From Methanobacterium sp. UBA176 (GTDB taxonomy: Archaea; Methanobacteriota; Methanobacteria; Methanobacteriales; Methanobacteriaceae): a stretch of 37,932 nt of DNA. Of the stretch, positions 1-10,075 are shown one piece after another. Location of the stretch: NCBI GenBank assembly GCA_002505765.1, contig DAVZ01000004.1, forward strand, positions 1 through 37,932, written 5' to 3'. The notes beneath the pieces are model-generated. The model had not been told where the DNA came from and ran no database searches. It saw nothing but the letters and a program-made list of their open reading frames with translations. The position numbers and the translations under genes are program-made. Each line of letters begins with the position of its first letter. The stretch's first letter is position 1.

Positions 1-11
1 CAATATTTCAT

Positions 12-130
12 ATTCGTTAATTATTGTTCTTTCAGTAAGACATATAAAGTCAAAAATATTTCAACAAATCTGCTCAACACCCAATAACTTTACAACCCCC
101 TATTTGATAGAAAGTATTTTATTATATTAG
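12..130. repeat. Dispersed two-module repeat, copy 1 (A forward, B forward)
   Basis: Two blocks recur near 31.5 kb. Module A (about 12-60) contains ATTCGTTAAT and GTTCTTTCAG followed by AGTCAAAAA; it matches the reverse complement of about 31512-31562. Module B (about 74-130) contains TCAACACCCA, then TAACTT and CCCCTATTT; it matches 31626-31690 in direct orientation. The rest of 1-257 is AT-rich leader of the first gene and contains no convincing ORF. The function is unknown. The repeat may continue to the left of the window. Confidence 0.6.
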
Positions 131-257
131 TACGATTTTATATTGTAGGCTTATATTAGAATTTTCAGACTTGATCAAACCATATTAGTTAGTGTAAATT
201 AAATTCTGTTTATTATCTAAGGAGCTAAATCGTAAACATAATATTTGGAGGTTTTTA

Positions 258-905
258 ATGGTAAAATTTGCATCTTATGAAGTTAGAGATATTTTTATAT
301 CTATGATAGTTATTACTCTGGCATTTTCAATTTTTTTCCGTAATGATTATGACGGTAATTTTTTGTTTTTAATTCCTGCAACATTAATAGGTGTAGTGCC
401 AGGTTTTCTTTTCCATGAGCTGGCTCATAAATTTATGGCAATTAGATACGGGTTTGATGCAGAATTTAAGATGTACATGCCAGGATTATTTTTAGCCCTT
501 ATAAGTTCTTTTTTCGGAATAATACTCGCTGCTCCAGGTGCAGTACACATTAATGGGGACAGAATGATATCTGATAAAGAAAATGGTAAAATTGCTATAG
601 TAGGGCCATTAACTAATATTGCATTAGCTATTTTGTTTTTTGTGTCAGTTATCATTATTTTTGTTATAGGAACCATCACAGGTCTTGATAGTAGTTTTGA
701 CACTTTAATGAATTCATCGTTAGGCTACTTAATTTATATTGCAATGATGGGATTTGTAATAAATAGTATTATGGCAGCTGTTAACATGATACCTTGGGGC
801 ATATTTGATGGATCAAAAGTATTTGACTGGAGTAAAATGATATGGGGAGTAATAGCAGCTATTGCTTTTGTAATGGCCATATTTACAATAATATTAATGA
901 TGTAA
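258..905 (+). CDS. M50-type intramembrane metalloprotease (site-2 protease family)
   Basis: The 215-residue polytopic membrane protein carries the zinc site HELAH at residues 53-57 and a second motif, NMIPWGIFDG, near residues 176-185, whose Asp is the third zinc ligand in the family. Hydrophobic segments surround both motifs, so the catalytic centre should lie within the membrane. It has no CBS or PDZ domain, unlike the larger relative at 35198-36292. The start is set by GGAGG eight bases upstream of the ATG. It stands alone, with a divergent or remote neighbour on each side, so the substrate cannot be guessed. The family call is firm; the role is unknown. Confidence 0.85.
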   Translation: MVKFASYEVRDIFISMIVITLAFSIFFRNDYDGNFLFLIPATLIGVVPGFLFHELAHKFMAIRYGFDAEFKMYMPGLFLALISSFFGIILAAPGAVHINGDRMISDKENGKIAIVGPLTNIALAILFFVSVIIIFVIGTITGLDSSFDTLMNSSLGYLIYIAMMGFVINSIMAAVNMIPWGIFDGSKVFDWSKMIWGVIAAIAFVMAIFTIILMM

Positions 906-1028
906 ATAGAGCATCTATAAAATTAAATAACTAAAATTAATAAACCATAAGACGTTGGAAATTTATATTTTTTTTGTAAATATATAACCACATTTAAGGA
1001 AGATGTATATTAAAATAAGGCTGTAATT

Positions 1029-1412
1029 TCAACTGATATCCTCAATTGAAATTACTTTCCCATTTTTAAACCTGAAAATAGTAGTATATTGAATTTTAAT
1101 TAATTCATTCTTATTAGGCCCATCAGGTATATTCACAGCTAAAACACCTTTAAAATCCACCTTATTTTCTACCATATCTTCCCCAATCTTCTGCTCCAGT
1201 ATTTTCATTTCCCTTTTTTCAAATAAGTTAAAAGCCTGTTCTATCTGATTTTTAAAGGCATTTTTACCTTCTAATTTAAGCGTGACTTCATCTGCTGCAA
1301 TATTTTTAAATGTCATATCTTGGTGGAGGTTTTTAATCATTCCATCAATATTAAATCTGTTATAAGAATCAATGTATTGATCAACAATTCTCTTCATTAA
1401 TTTTTCTTTCAT
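1029..1412 (-). CDS. NTF2-like / SnoaL-like small protein
   Basis: The 127-residue soluble protein begins with a helical region (VDQYIDSYNRFNIDGM) followed by a short segment on loss or fixation of time steps (HQDMTFKNIA). It ends with beta strands such as IKIQYTTIFRFKNGKVISIEDIS. This helix-then-curved-sheet layout, with a terminal FKNGKVxxIEDI strand, is typical of NTF2-like/SnoaL-like folds used as polyketide cyclases, isomerases or ligand-binding domains. No catalytic residues can be assigned. There is no signal peptide and no operon partner. The fold assignment rests on pattern recognition only. Confidence 0.65.
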   Translation of the reverse strand: MKEKLMKRIVDQYIDSYNRFNIDGMIKNLHQDMTFKNIAADEVTLKLEGKNAFKNQIEQAFNLFEKREMKILEQKIGEDMVENKVDFKGVLAVNIPDGPNKNELIKIQYTTIFRFKNGKVISIEDIS

Positions 1413-1483
1413 GTTATGCCTCTTTAATAAGAATATTATAAGTTACTAATTCCCGATATTCTATTATTATTAAATTTCAGTTA

Positions 1484-1704
1484 TTAATTATTTAAAAGAC
1501 TAATCTGTCTGAAGGACCATGGTAGCCATATTGGAATAATTATCGCTCCTACAACCACCAGTGATATTATAAAAACTGCTATATTCTGAAGAATACTGTA
1601 AAATGACGCATAATAAAATAACCATATTCCAAGAAACAGCAGCCATAACAAACCAATGATAATAGTTGCATAAATTCTTTTAGGCTCTGGTTTTGTTCAT
1701 TCAT
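1484..1704 (-). pseudogene. Small two-helix membrane protein gene, broken by one frameshift
   Basis: An ATG at 1704-1702 lies behind GGGAGA and reads MNEQNQ before leaving frame. The next frame is open from KPEPKRIYA to a TAA at 1484-1486 and encodes two hydrophobic helices (IIIGLLWLLFLGIWLFYY and IAVFIISLVVVGAIIIPIW). The span is 221 bases, one short of a multiple of three. Restoring one A in the A-run near 1691-1696 gives a 73-residue protein with a basic N-terminus and two transmembrane helices. It is either a recent mutation or a homopolymer sequencing error. I do not recognise the family. Confidence 0.6.
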
Positions 1705-1727
1705 TTTAGATTCTCCCTTTGATCAAT

Positions 1728-1758
1728 TATTATATATACTTCATTTCTATTTATTGTT
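1728..1758 (+). promoter_or_regulatory. TATA box for a probably leaderless transcript
   Basis: TATATATA at about 1730-1738 lies some 24 bases before the ATG at 1759. No Shine-Dalgarno-like sequence lies between them. In archaea transcription starts about 25 bases after the TATA box, so the mRNA should begin at or next to the start codon. Confidence 0.5.
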
Positions 1759-2466
1759 ATGAGTAAATTTCAAAAACAAGTAACCACAATTTATCAGAAG
1801 CTTTACAAACTTTACGGTCCTCAGGGATGGTGGCCCCTCATCAGCTTAGATAACATAAATCCCAATAAGACTGGGGCAATTAGAGGTTATCACCCTGGAA
1901 ATTACGACCTGCCTGAAGAAAGAAATGATGTGTATGAGGTAATTCTGGGGGCAATTTTGACACAGAATACACTCTGGCTGCAGGCAGAAAAGGCGCTATT
2001 TAACCTCAACCAATTAAATGCAATTGTGCCTGAAAAATTATTGGGTTTAGATAATGAAACATTGAAATTAGCCATCAAATGTGCCGGATTTTTAAATCAA
2101 AAATCAATCTATCTTAAAGAAATTACCAGATTTTTCATCCAACTGGATGGCAGTGTTCCAACAAGAAATGAATTGATTGGGGTTAAAGGAGTTGGGAACG
2201 AAACTGCAGATTCGATCCTTCTTTATGCCTATAAACAACCTGAATTTGTGGTAGACACCTATACAAAAAGGATATTTTCGTATTTAGGAATTGTAGATGA
2301 AGATATTAAATATATGGAATTGAAGAAATTGTTTGAGTCAAATCTACCCCACGAAATATCTGTTTATAATGAATATCATGCATTAATTGTTGAGCATGCT
2401 AAAAGATATTACAGTAAGAAGCCCTATGGTGTGAATGATCCTTTGAAAGAAGATTATGGAAGATAA
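1759..2466 (+). CDS. HhH-GPD superfamily DNA glycosylase without FeS cluster (MagIII/EndoIII-like)
   Basis: The 235-residue protein has an N-terminal EndoIII-like helical region (VILGAILTQNTLWLQAEKAL), a helix-hairpin-helix with the GVKGVGNETA hairpin near residue 142, and the catalytic Asp in FVVDTYTKR near residue 166. The position that holds the lyase Lys in endonuclease III (after the GVG hairpin) is Glu here. The C-terminus (IVEHAKRYYSKKP) has no four-cysteine cluster. This fits a monofunctional base-excision glycosylase, close to MagIII-type 3-methyladenine glycosylases. The substrate is not proven. The gene overlaps the next ORF by 11 bases and appears leaderless. Confidence 0.8.
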   Translation: MSKFQKQVTTIYQKLYKLYGPQGWWPLISLDNINPNKTGAIRGYHPGNYDLPEERNDVYEVILGAILTQNTLWLQAEKALFNLNQLNAIVPEKLLGLDNETLKLAIKCAGFLNQKSIYLKEITRFFIQLDGSVPTRNELIGVKGVGNETADSILLYAYKQPEFVVDTYTKRIFSYLGIVDEDIKYMELKKLFESNLPHEISVYNEYHALIVEHAKRYYSKKPYGVNDPLKEDYGR

Positions 2467-3319
2467 AATGCCTCGAAACATATTTTCAGAGATCAGCGTT
2501 ATTATAATAAAATTAACCTTCAATTCCAGATTTTTCCTTGCTAAAACATGCAGAAAGGTACCTCCACTTGCAAAACTGGTTGATAAGCTATTTTTTGAAG
2601 GTGATGATATTCAGGTTCTCCCGCGTGATGCTGCAATAAAATCTTCATCTGAAATTGAGATAAATAAATCTATTCAAGTTCCAGAAAACACTGCATTGCC
2701 CAGCGATGTTTTAAAAGAAATGATAATGAAATCTAAATACCATTTTATTATGAATTCATGTATATGCAGGGTTTCTAACGATTGTAAAGATTATTCTCAA
2801 GATTTGGGATGTCTATTTTTAGGAAAAGGTTCTAAAAGAATATCCACCAACCTGGGAAGGGCAGTTACGAAATTAGAAGCTCTTAAACATGTGGATAAAT
2901 GTCAGGAAGCAGGACTGGTTAATATCATTGGCAGAAATAAAATTGACAGTGTATGGCTAAATACAGGCCCTAAAGAAGAATTACTGTCAATATGCAGCTG
3001 CTGTCCATGCTGCTGCCTTTGGAAAATGACACCCCAACTCCCAGATGAGCTTGGAAATAGCATATATCCCATGATTGGTGTTGAAATAGACTACAATGAA
3101 GATCTTTGTACTGGATGTGGGAACTGTAGAGAGGTTTGCTTTATTTTAGCCATTGAAATATTGGAAGATAAAGCAGACATTGATATGGAAAAATGTAGAA
3201 TCTGCGGAAGATGTGCTGAGATATGCTCAAAAAGAGCTATTAAAATTAGAATGGATGATTATGCTATTCAGCGTTCGGTGGAACGTGTTAAGCCACTTGT
3301 GGATGTGGAAAGGGAATAA
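2456..3319 (+). CDS. Double [4Fe-4S] ferredoxin-domain protein with extra cysteine clusters
   Basis: The 287-residue protein ends in two classical cluster motifs: CTGCGNCREVC near residues 218-228 and CRICGRCAEIC near 247-257. Upstream are additional cysteines: CICRVSNDC near 100 and the unusual run CSCCPCCC near 180. The N-terminus is mildly hydrophobic but is not a clear signal. The ferredoxin domain suggests electron transfer; the extra cysteines could hold another cluster or a metal. It overlaps the glycosylase by 11 bases, so the two are probably translated from one mRNA. An alternative start is the ATG at 2468. The precise partner is unknown. Confidence 0.75.
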   Translation: MEDKMPRNIFSEISVIIIKLTFNSRFFLAKTCRKVPPLAKLVDKLFFEGDDIQVLPRDAAIKSSSEIEINKSIQVPENTALPSDVLKEMIMKSKYHFIMNSCICRVSNDCKDYSQDLGCLFLGKGSKRISTNLGRAVTKLEALKHVDKCQEAGLVNIIGRNKIDSVWLNTGPKEELLSICSCCPCCCLWKMTPQLPDELGNSIYPMIGVEIDYNEDLCTGCGNCREVCFILAIEILEDKADIDMEKCRICGRCAEICSKRAIKIRMDDYAIQRSVERVKPLVDVERE

Positions 3320-3450
3320 ATTAATTTAATTTTTGTAATGGTTACTGAACCTTTAAACTTGTAATTTATTTAAGTTAATATGATAAATTATAAATGTAAA
3401 TAAGGGTTTCAGTAATTATATTAATAGTAATTTTTATATTGGTGATTAAA

Positions 3451-4431
3451 ATGCAGTTTCCAACTACAAGAATGCGAAGATTAAGGAAAACACCGCAAAT
3501 CAGGAAAATATTAAGTGAAACAAAACTAAATCCTGAGAATTTTATTTATCCAATGTTCATCAAAGAAAATCTGAAAGACGGCCAGAAAGAGCATATTGAC
3601 ACCATGCCTGGCCAGTACAGATATTCATTGAACGATGCGGTTGATGAAGCAAAAAGGCTTGAGAATTTGGGATTATCTTCAGTTCTTATTTTTGGAATGC
3701 CTGAAAATAAAGATGAAGAAGGATCATCTGCATGGGATAAAAAGGGGATAGTTCAAAATACTGTACGCAGATTAAAAGAAGAAACTGACCTGGTGGTTAT
3801 AACTGACGTTTGCCTGTGTCAGTATACTTCCCATGGACACTGCGGAATCATCAAGGATGAGAAAATAATTAACGATGAAACACTGGAATGTCTTTCAAAG
3901 ATTGCTTTAAGTCATGCTGAAGCAGGAGCCGATATTGTAGCGCCATCTGACATGATGGATGGTAGAATAGATGCTATTAGAGTGGATCTTGATCTAAATG
4001 GCTACGATGATACAATTATAATGTCTTATGCTGCAAAATATGCTTCTGCATTTTATGCACCATTTAGAGAAGCAGTATGTTCTGCTCCATGTTTTGGTGA
4101 TAGAAAAACCTATCAGATGAACCCTCCAAATATTAACGAAGCCCTCAAAGAAGCGGAACTTGACATAATTGAAGGAGCGGATATATTGATGGTTAAACCT
4201 GCTATTGCTTATTTAGACGTGATCAAAGCAATTAAAGAAGAATTTAAAGTGCCAATCGCGGCCTATCAGGTAAGTGGTGAATATTCAATGATAAAAGCTG
4301 GTATAAATGCAGGATACCTTACAGAAGATGTTATATATGAGTCCCTTATCTCTATAAAACGTGCAGGGGCTGATCTTATCATATCTCACTTTGCACCTGA
4401 GTTTTTGAAGCATAACATGTTTGAGTATTAA
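3451..4431 (+). CDS. hemB: Porphobilinogen synthase (delta-aminolevulinate dehydratase)
   Basis: The enzyme condenses two 5-aminolevulinate molecules to porphobilinogen, the entry step to tetrapyrroles (in methanogens F430, cobamides, siroheme). The two active-site lysines are seen in the SYAAKYASAFYAPFR and MVKPAIAYLD segments, and the zinc-type cysteines in DVCLCQYTSHGHCG. The length of 326 residues is normal. The start is placed at 3451 because GGTGAT lies four bases before it; the TTG at 3439 would put that site inside the gene. It is followed after 25 bases by a CitG-like gene and then pheS, all in the same direction. Confidence 0.96.
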   Translation: MQFPTTRMRRLRKTPQIRKILSETKLNPENFIYPMFIKENLKDGQKEHIDTMPGQYRYSLNDAVDEAKRLENLGLSSVLIFGMPENKDEEGSSAWDKKGIVQNTVRRLKEETDLVVITDVCLCQYTSHGHCGIIKDEKIINDETLECLSKIALSHAEAGADIVAPSDMMDGRIDAIRVDLDLNGYDDTIIMSYAAKYASAFYAPFREAVCSAPCFGDRKTYQMNPPNINEALKEAELDIIEGADILMVKPAIAYLDVIKAIKEEFKVPIAAYQVSGEYSMIKAGINAGYLTEDVIYESLISIKRAGADLIISHFAPEFLKHNMFEY

Positions 4432-4456
4432 ATAATCATAAAAATGAGGAATAACA

Positions 4457-5365
4457 ATGAATCCAGAGTTAATTGCAAAGATAGCTCAAATTGCATCGGT
4501 TCTTGAAGTTAGCGGTCATCCCAAGCCTGGAAATGTGCACAGAACCCAGGACTTCGATGATATGGTTTTTGAAGATTTCCTTATAAGCGGAGTTGTTATT
4601 GGAGATTCAATAAAAAAGGCTGCAGAAAGAGGTCAAATGTACAGAAATGACACTGGTTCTCTGAAAAAAATTAGATTAGGTGAAATAATTAAGGAAGCAA
4701 TCATAGAAACAGATAAATGGATTGGTAACAACACTAATTTAGGCATAGTTTTGTTGTTAACTCCATTAGCTGCTGCAGCAGGTATGAGTGAGGATTTTAC
4801 CTATTTAAGAGAAAATGTGGGAAAAGTTATGGATGCAACTACCCCCGGAGATGCTGTTAACTTTTATGATGCTATAAATATAGCTGATGCCGGAGGAATG
4901 GACAATCACGCTGAACTGGATGTTGCAGACGTGGAGGCCAGGGACAGGTTAATTAAAGAGAACATAAATATGTACGAAGTGCTTGATATGTCTTCAAAAT
5001 GGGATTTATTATCATATGAACTTACAAATTTGATGCCAGTTACCTTTGAAACAGGATTTCCAACATTCAGGTCAGTTAAGCCAGAGTATGGAATAAATAA
5101 AGCTATAATTCAAACATTCCTTACCATACTTTCTGAAAATCCTGATACTTTAATTTCAAGGAAATATGGCAATGATATAGCCAGAATGGTGTCTGCAGAC
5201 GCAGATTCGATACTTCAAAATGGAGGAGCCCTCAGTTCTGTAGGTCTGGATTTAATTATCGAATTCGATAAGCAGCTTGTAAGAAACAAATTAAATCCTG
5301 GAACAACTGCAGATTTAACTGCATCTTCCATTATGGTTGCCTATCTAAATGAATTCGGATTTTAA
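4457..5365 (+). CDS. CitG-family (triphosphoribosyl-dephospho-CoA synthase-like) protein
   Basis: The 302-residue protein matches the CitG/MdcB family: the N-terminal motif SGHPKPGNVHR, then LLTPLAAAAG, TPGDAVNFYDAI and NMYEVLDMSSKWDLLS. In bacteria the family makes 2'-(5''-triphosphoribosyl)-3'-dephospho-CoA, precursor of the citrate lyase or malonate decarboxylase prosthetic group. No such lyase is expected in a methanogen and none is in the window, so the native product is likely different or unknown. The gene sits between hemB and pheS with a good ribosome site (GAGGAATAACA) before the ATG. The family is sure; the reaction is not. Confidence 0.82.
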   Translation: MNPELIAKIAQIASVLEVSGHPKPGNVHRTQDFDDMVFEDFLISGVVIGDSIKKAAERGQMYRNDTGSLKKIRLGEIIKEAIIETDKWIGNNTNLGIVLLLTPLAAAAGMSEDFTYLRENVGKVMDATTPGDAVNFYDAINIADAGGMDNHAELDVADVEARDRLIKENINMYEVLDMSSKWDLLSYELTNLMPVTFETGFPTFRSVKPEYGINKAIIQTFLTILSENPDTLISRKYGNDIARMVSADADSILQNGGALSSVGLDLIIEFDKQLVRNKLNPGTTADLTASSIMVAYLNEFGF

Positions 5366-5424
5366 TTATTTAAAAATATCAAATTTATCTATCAAATATC
5401 TTAATGGTTTAGGGAGTAAAAATA

Positions 5425-6954
5425 ATGCTTCAAAATATTATAGACGAATTAACACTGTACGAAAAAATGGTTTTAAAGGCATTAGAATCTCTGGGTTATG
5501 AATCATCACCAGAAATGATCGTCAAGACTCAACGCATAGATATAAAGGCGGTAATGAGTGCAGCCGGTTCGCTAGCCTCAAAAGGACTTATAGAAGTTAA
5601 AAAAGACGTTGATGAAGTCATCAGTTTAAGTGATACTGGAAAGGAATATGCAGAAGAAGGTTTACCCGAGCGAAGAATATTGATGTCTTTAAAAGATAAG
5701 GAAGTTATTCCAATGAATGATCTGGACACTGAAACTGGTCTTGTTCCTTCAGAAGTTAAAGTAGCAATAGGATGGCTGCTTAAAAAGAAATGGGCAGTGA
5801 TCGATAAGGGTAACGTGAAAATAACAGAAGAAGGTAAGAAGGCAGTTTCCACAGAACACAGCGATGAATTACTCCTTGATAAATTACTGGAGGCAAATAA
5901 ATTACTGCTTTTCAAGCCATCTAAATTAATTTTAGAGGGATTTAACCTTTTAAAGAAAAGAAAAGGATTAATAGACATTAAAAAAGAGTCTAAATATAAT
6001 TTAAAAATGACTGAAAAGGGAAAACAGCTCCTTGAAATAGGAATCAAAATAAAAGATGAAGCCACCCAGTTAACACATGAACAATTAAAAACCGGTTCCT
6101 GGAGAGATCTGGAATACAGAAGCTACGATATTAATGCTGAACATCCTGAAACATTTCCAGGCAAAATACACCCATTACAGAGAACTATTGAGGATATAAG
6201 GCAGATATTTATTAAGATGGGATTTACGGAGTCCAGAGGTTCAATTTTAGAATCAGCATTCTGGAATTTCGACTGCCTTTTCCAGCCCCAGGACCATGCA
6301 GCTCGTGAAATGCAGGACACTTTTTATATAGGAGAACCTGAATATGTGAATTTACCAGATAAAGAGCTGGTAGAGAAAGTTGCAGAGGCACATGAAACTG
6401 GAGGTTACACCGGTTCTGAAGGATGGGGCTATTCATGGGACGTTGAAGTTGCAAAACGGTCAGTGCTTAGAACACACACAACCTGCGTATCTGCAAGGTT
6501 TTTAGCCGAGCATAAGCCACCCCTTAAAATGTTTTCAGTTGGAAGAGTATTTAGAAGGGAAACAGTTACATACAAGCACCTTCCTGAGTTTCATCAGGTT
6601 GAAGGGATTGTAGCAGCTGAAGATATCACCTTCAGAAATCTTCTGGGTATTTTAAAAGAATTTTACCATAAACTGGGCTTTGAAGTAAGATTCAGGCCAG
6701 CATATTTCCCTTATACATATCTGTCTTTAGAATGTGAGATTTATCTTCCAGAAAAAGAAACATGGATAGAGCTCGGTGGAGCTGGAATGTTTAGACCAGA
6801 AGTATTAGATCCCCTTGGTGTTGAAACTCCTGTTGCAGCATTTGGTCTTGGTATTGAAAGACTTGCCATGCTACGGCTCGATATAAAAGACATAAGAATG
6901 CTTTATAAAAGTGATATAGGATGGTTAAGGCATTTACCAGTGAAATTAGATTGA
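5425..6954 (+). CDS. pheS: Phenylalanine--tRNA ligase, alpha subunit
   Basis: The 509-residue class II synthetase subunit charges tRNA-Phe together with PheT, which is not in the window. The first 220 residues are repeated winged-helix modules (for example MSAAGSLASKGLIEVK and AIGWLLKKKWAVI), the archaeal/eukaryotic-type DNA-binding-like N-terminus. The catalytic core follows: FDCLFQPQDHAARE, motif 2 GRVFRRETVTYKHLPEFHQ and motif 3 AFGLGIERLAML. The ATG is preceded by GGGAG. It is the last gene of the hemB-citG-pheS run and converges on the thermosome gene. Confidence 0.97.
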   Translation: MLQNIIDELTLYEKMVLKALESLGYESSPEMIVKTQRIDIKAVMSAAGSLASKGLIEVKKDVDEVISLSDTGKEYAEEGLPERRILMSLKDKEVIPMNDLDTETGLVPSEVKVAIGWLLKKKWAVIDKGNVKITEEGKKAVSTEHSDELLLDKLLEANKLLLFKPSKLILEGFNLLKKRKGLIDIKKESKYNLKMTEKGKQLLEIGIKIKDEATQLTHEQLKTGSWRDLEYRSYDINAEHPETFPGKIHPLQRTIEDIRQIFIKMGFTESRGSILESAFWNFDCLFQPQDHAAREMQDTFYIGEPEYVNLPDKELVEKVAEAHETGGYTGSEGWGYSWDVEVAKRSVLRTHTTCVSARFLAEHKPPLKMFSVGRVFRRETVTYKHLPEFHQVEGIVAAEDITFRNLLGILKEFYHKLGFEVRFRPAYFPYTYLSLECEIYLPEKETWIELGGAGMFRPEVLDPLGVETPVAAFGLGIERLAMLRLDIKDIRMLYKSDIGWLRHLPVKLD

Positions 6955-7081
6955 TTCAGTTTGTACTGGTTTCAATCCATAAATTCTTTATTTTTATTTA
7001 AAAATAGATATACTGCAATCAGTAATTAACAAAATCAACTTTTAATTAGTGATTTAGTTAAAAATAACTCAATTAAAAAAA

Positions 7082-7111
7082 ATATAAAAAAAAAATGATG
7101 ATGTAAAAAAA

Positions 7112-7120
<9 letters not shown>
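7082..7120 (-). terminator. Terminator hairpin overlapping the thermosome stop codon
   Basis: On the minus strand ATGATGTAA pairs perfectly with TTACATCAT (9-bp stem, 7112-7120 with 7098-7106; 5-nt T loop) and a long T-run follows (7086-7095 and beyond). The left arm of the stem includes the last Met codons and the TAA stop of the thermosome gene, so the terminator is built from the coding sequence itself. Confidence 0.7.
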
Positions 7121-8749
<1,629 letters not shown>

Positions 8750-8916
8750 ATTATCACCTCTATTATTTTTTATTTTGTATATTGTTTTTGTATTTTATCA
8801 GTGGGTTAGAGGTTCTATAAATAATTTTCTATTATTATCTGCGACTCTAATATTAAGATATGAAGGCTATCACCAGTAATCCCCAATTTTTAATCAAAAA
8901 AATAAAAAAAATGAAT

Positions 8917-9987
8917 TTAGAAAGGCAATGAAGCATAGATGTTTTTCAATATGTAAGTATTAGTGTACCAGCTATTTATTACACCTAATGTATTGCTTAG
9001 ACTTGTGGCATCCGCACTATACCATCTGCCATTTACGTATAACTGTGCCCATACATGACCGTAAGTATTTCCGCTTTTTTTAAAGGTACATGTACCATGC
9101 ACGTATCTTGCAGGAATCCCTGCTGCTCTTGCTAACGCCACTAACAAATGTGAATGGTCCACGCAGTTCCCTTTCATGTCTTTTAATGTTCCTGATGCTC
9201 CTCGTACTGTATTATAGTAAAATGAATATTTTAGGTTATTTCTTACGTATTCGAATATTTTCACAGTATTATTATAAGTATTACGTTTTTGTACAGTAAT
9301 GTATGGTTGATATTCGCTTAATACTATCTGATAATTATCATAATCCAGTAAATATTGATTATATTTTTGATATGCTTCTAAATAGTTATTATAAGCTGTA
9401 TTTGCCTGGGTCCATGCATCCAGTGCTTCCTGATATTTGGTCATATTATTATAATCGGCAATTTGTGGTTCAGGTCCTGGATTTTCAACATATGCTGGCT
9501 CTTCTACTGGTTTTGGTGGTGTTGGTGCGGGTTTGGGATTGGGTATAGTTACATTCTCTAAAACAGTTATGGATTGCATTTTTGCCACTATCTCAGGAGT
9601 AATTTGACAGTTAGCTGTCGAGTACCTACATTGCTCTGGAGATATATCCTTTACAGTATAGGTCCTGGAAACGTATTTGTAGTAATATCTATAGTAGTTT
9701 TTGTAAACATACCTTGTCCTGTACTTGGTTTTCCATTTGCCGTTCTTTTTATACCTTATTTTAACTTTAATCTTTACTTTTTTCCTTACTTTGTAATAGA
9801 CTTTGATTTTATCTTTTACAGTCACTACATAGTCTGCTTTTACTTTTAAATAGTTTTTATGTTCATTTGAATCGTTTATCAAGCTATTACCTGATACGGA
9901 CTGGTTTTCATTAGTTGCAGATAAAGGAAAAACGCAAATTACAATGCTTAATACTAGTAGCATTGTAGAAATCCATTGTAGATTAAT
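8917..9987 (-). CDS. Secreted transglutaminase-like cysteine peptidase (pseudomurein-type wall enzyme?)
   Basis: Proposed as 356 residues starting at an ATT codon (9987-9985): GGGAGGCGG sits 7 bases upstream at the usual spacing, and an in-frame TAG lies just above it. The only in-frame ATG (9963) has no ribosome site. The ATT start restores the front of a signal peptide ending PLSA. A very basic Lys/Tyr-rich part (YKVRKKVKIKVKIRYKK) follows, then a Pro-rich and Tyr/Gln-rich coil, then a transglutaminase core with Cys in GNCVDHSHLL (about 275), His in YGHVWAQLY (311) and Asp in SADATS (326). This triad resembles methanobacterial C71-type pseudomurein endoisopeptidases. The function is inferred. 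Confidence 0.8.
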   Translation of the reverse strand: MNLQWISTMLLVLSIVICVFPLSATNENQSVSGNSLINDSNEHKNYLKVKADYVVTVKDKIKVYYKVRKKVKIKVKIRYKKNGKWKTKYRTRYVYKNYYRYYYKYVSRTYTVKDISPEQCRYSTANCQITPEIVAKMQSITVLENVTIPNPKPAPTPPKPVEEPAYVENPGPEPQIADYNNMTKYQEALDAWTQANTAYNNYLEAYQKYNQYLLDYDNYQIVLSEYQPYITVQKRNTYNNTVKIFEYVRNNLKYSFYYNTVRGASGTLKDMKGNCVDHSHLLVALARAAGIPARYVHGTCTFKKSGNTYGHVWAQLYVNGRWYSADATSLSNTLGVINSWYTNTYILKNIYASLPF

Positions 9988-10052
9988 TTTACCGCCTCCC
10001 TATCCTGATTGCCAGATAAAAAAATTTAGGGCTTCTAAGGACAGTTAATAAT

Positions 10053-10075
10053 CAATTTAAAAATATATATAAATC
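10053..10075 (-). promoter_or_regulatory. TATA box of the secreted transglutaminase gene
   Basis: On the minus strand GATTTATATATATTTTT (about 10056-10072) is a strong archaeal TATA box about 75 bases before the proposed start at 9987. Transcription would begin near 10035-10045, giving a leader of roughly 50 bases that includes the GGAGG site. Confidence 0.55.

Noticed and set aside
3439..3450. TTG start for hemB four codons upstream
   Set aside because: It would place the GGTGAT ribosome site inside the gene; ATG 3451 is at the correct distance.
5529..6065. 178-codon reverse ORF within pheS
   Set aside because: Shadow of the pheS coding frame; no ribosome site and Ser/Leu-rich composition typical of antisense reading.
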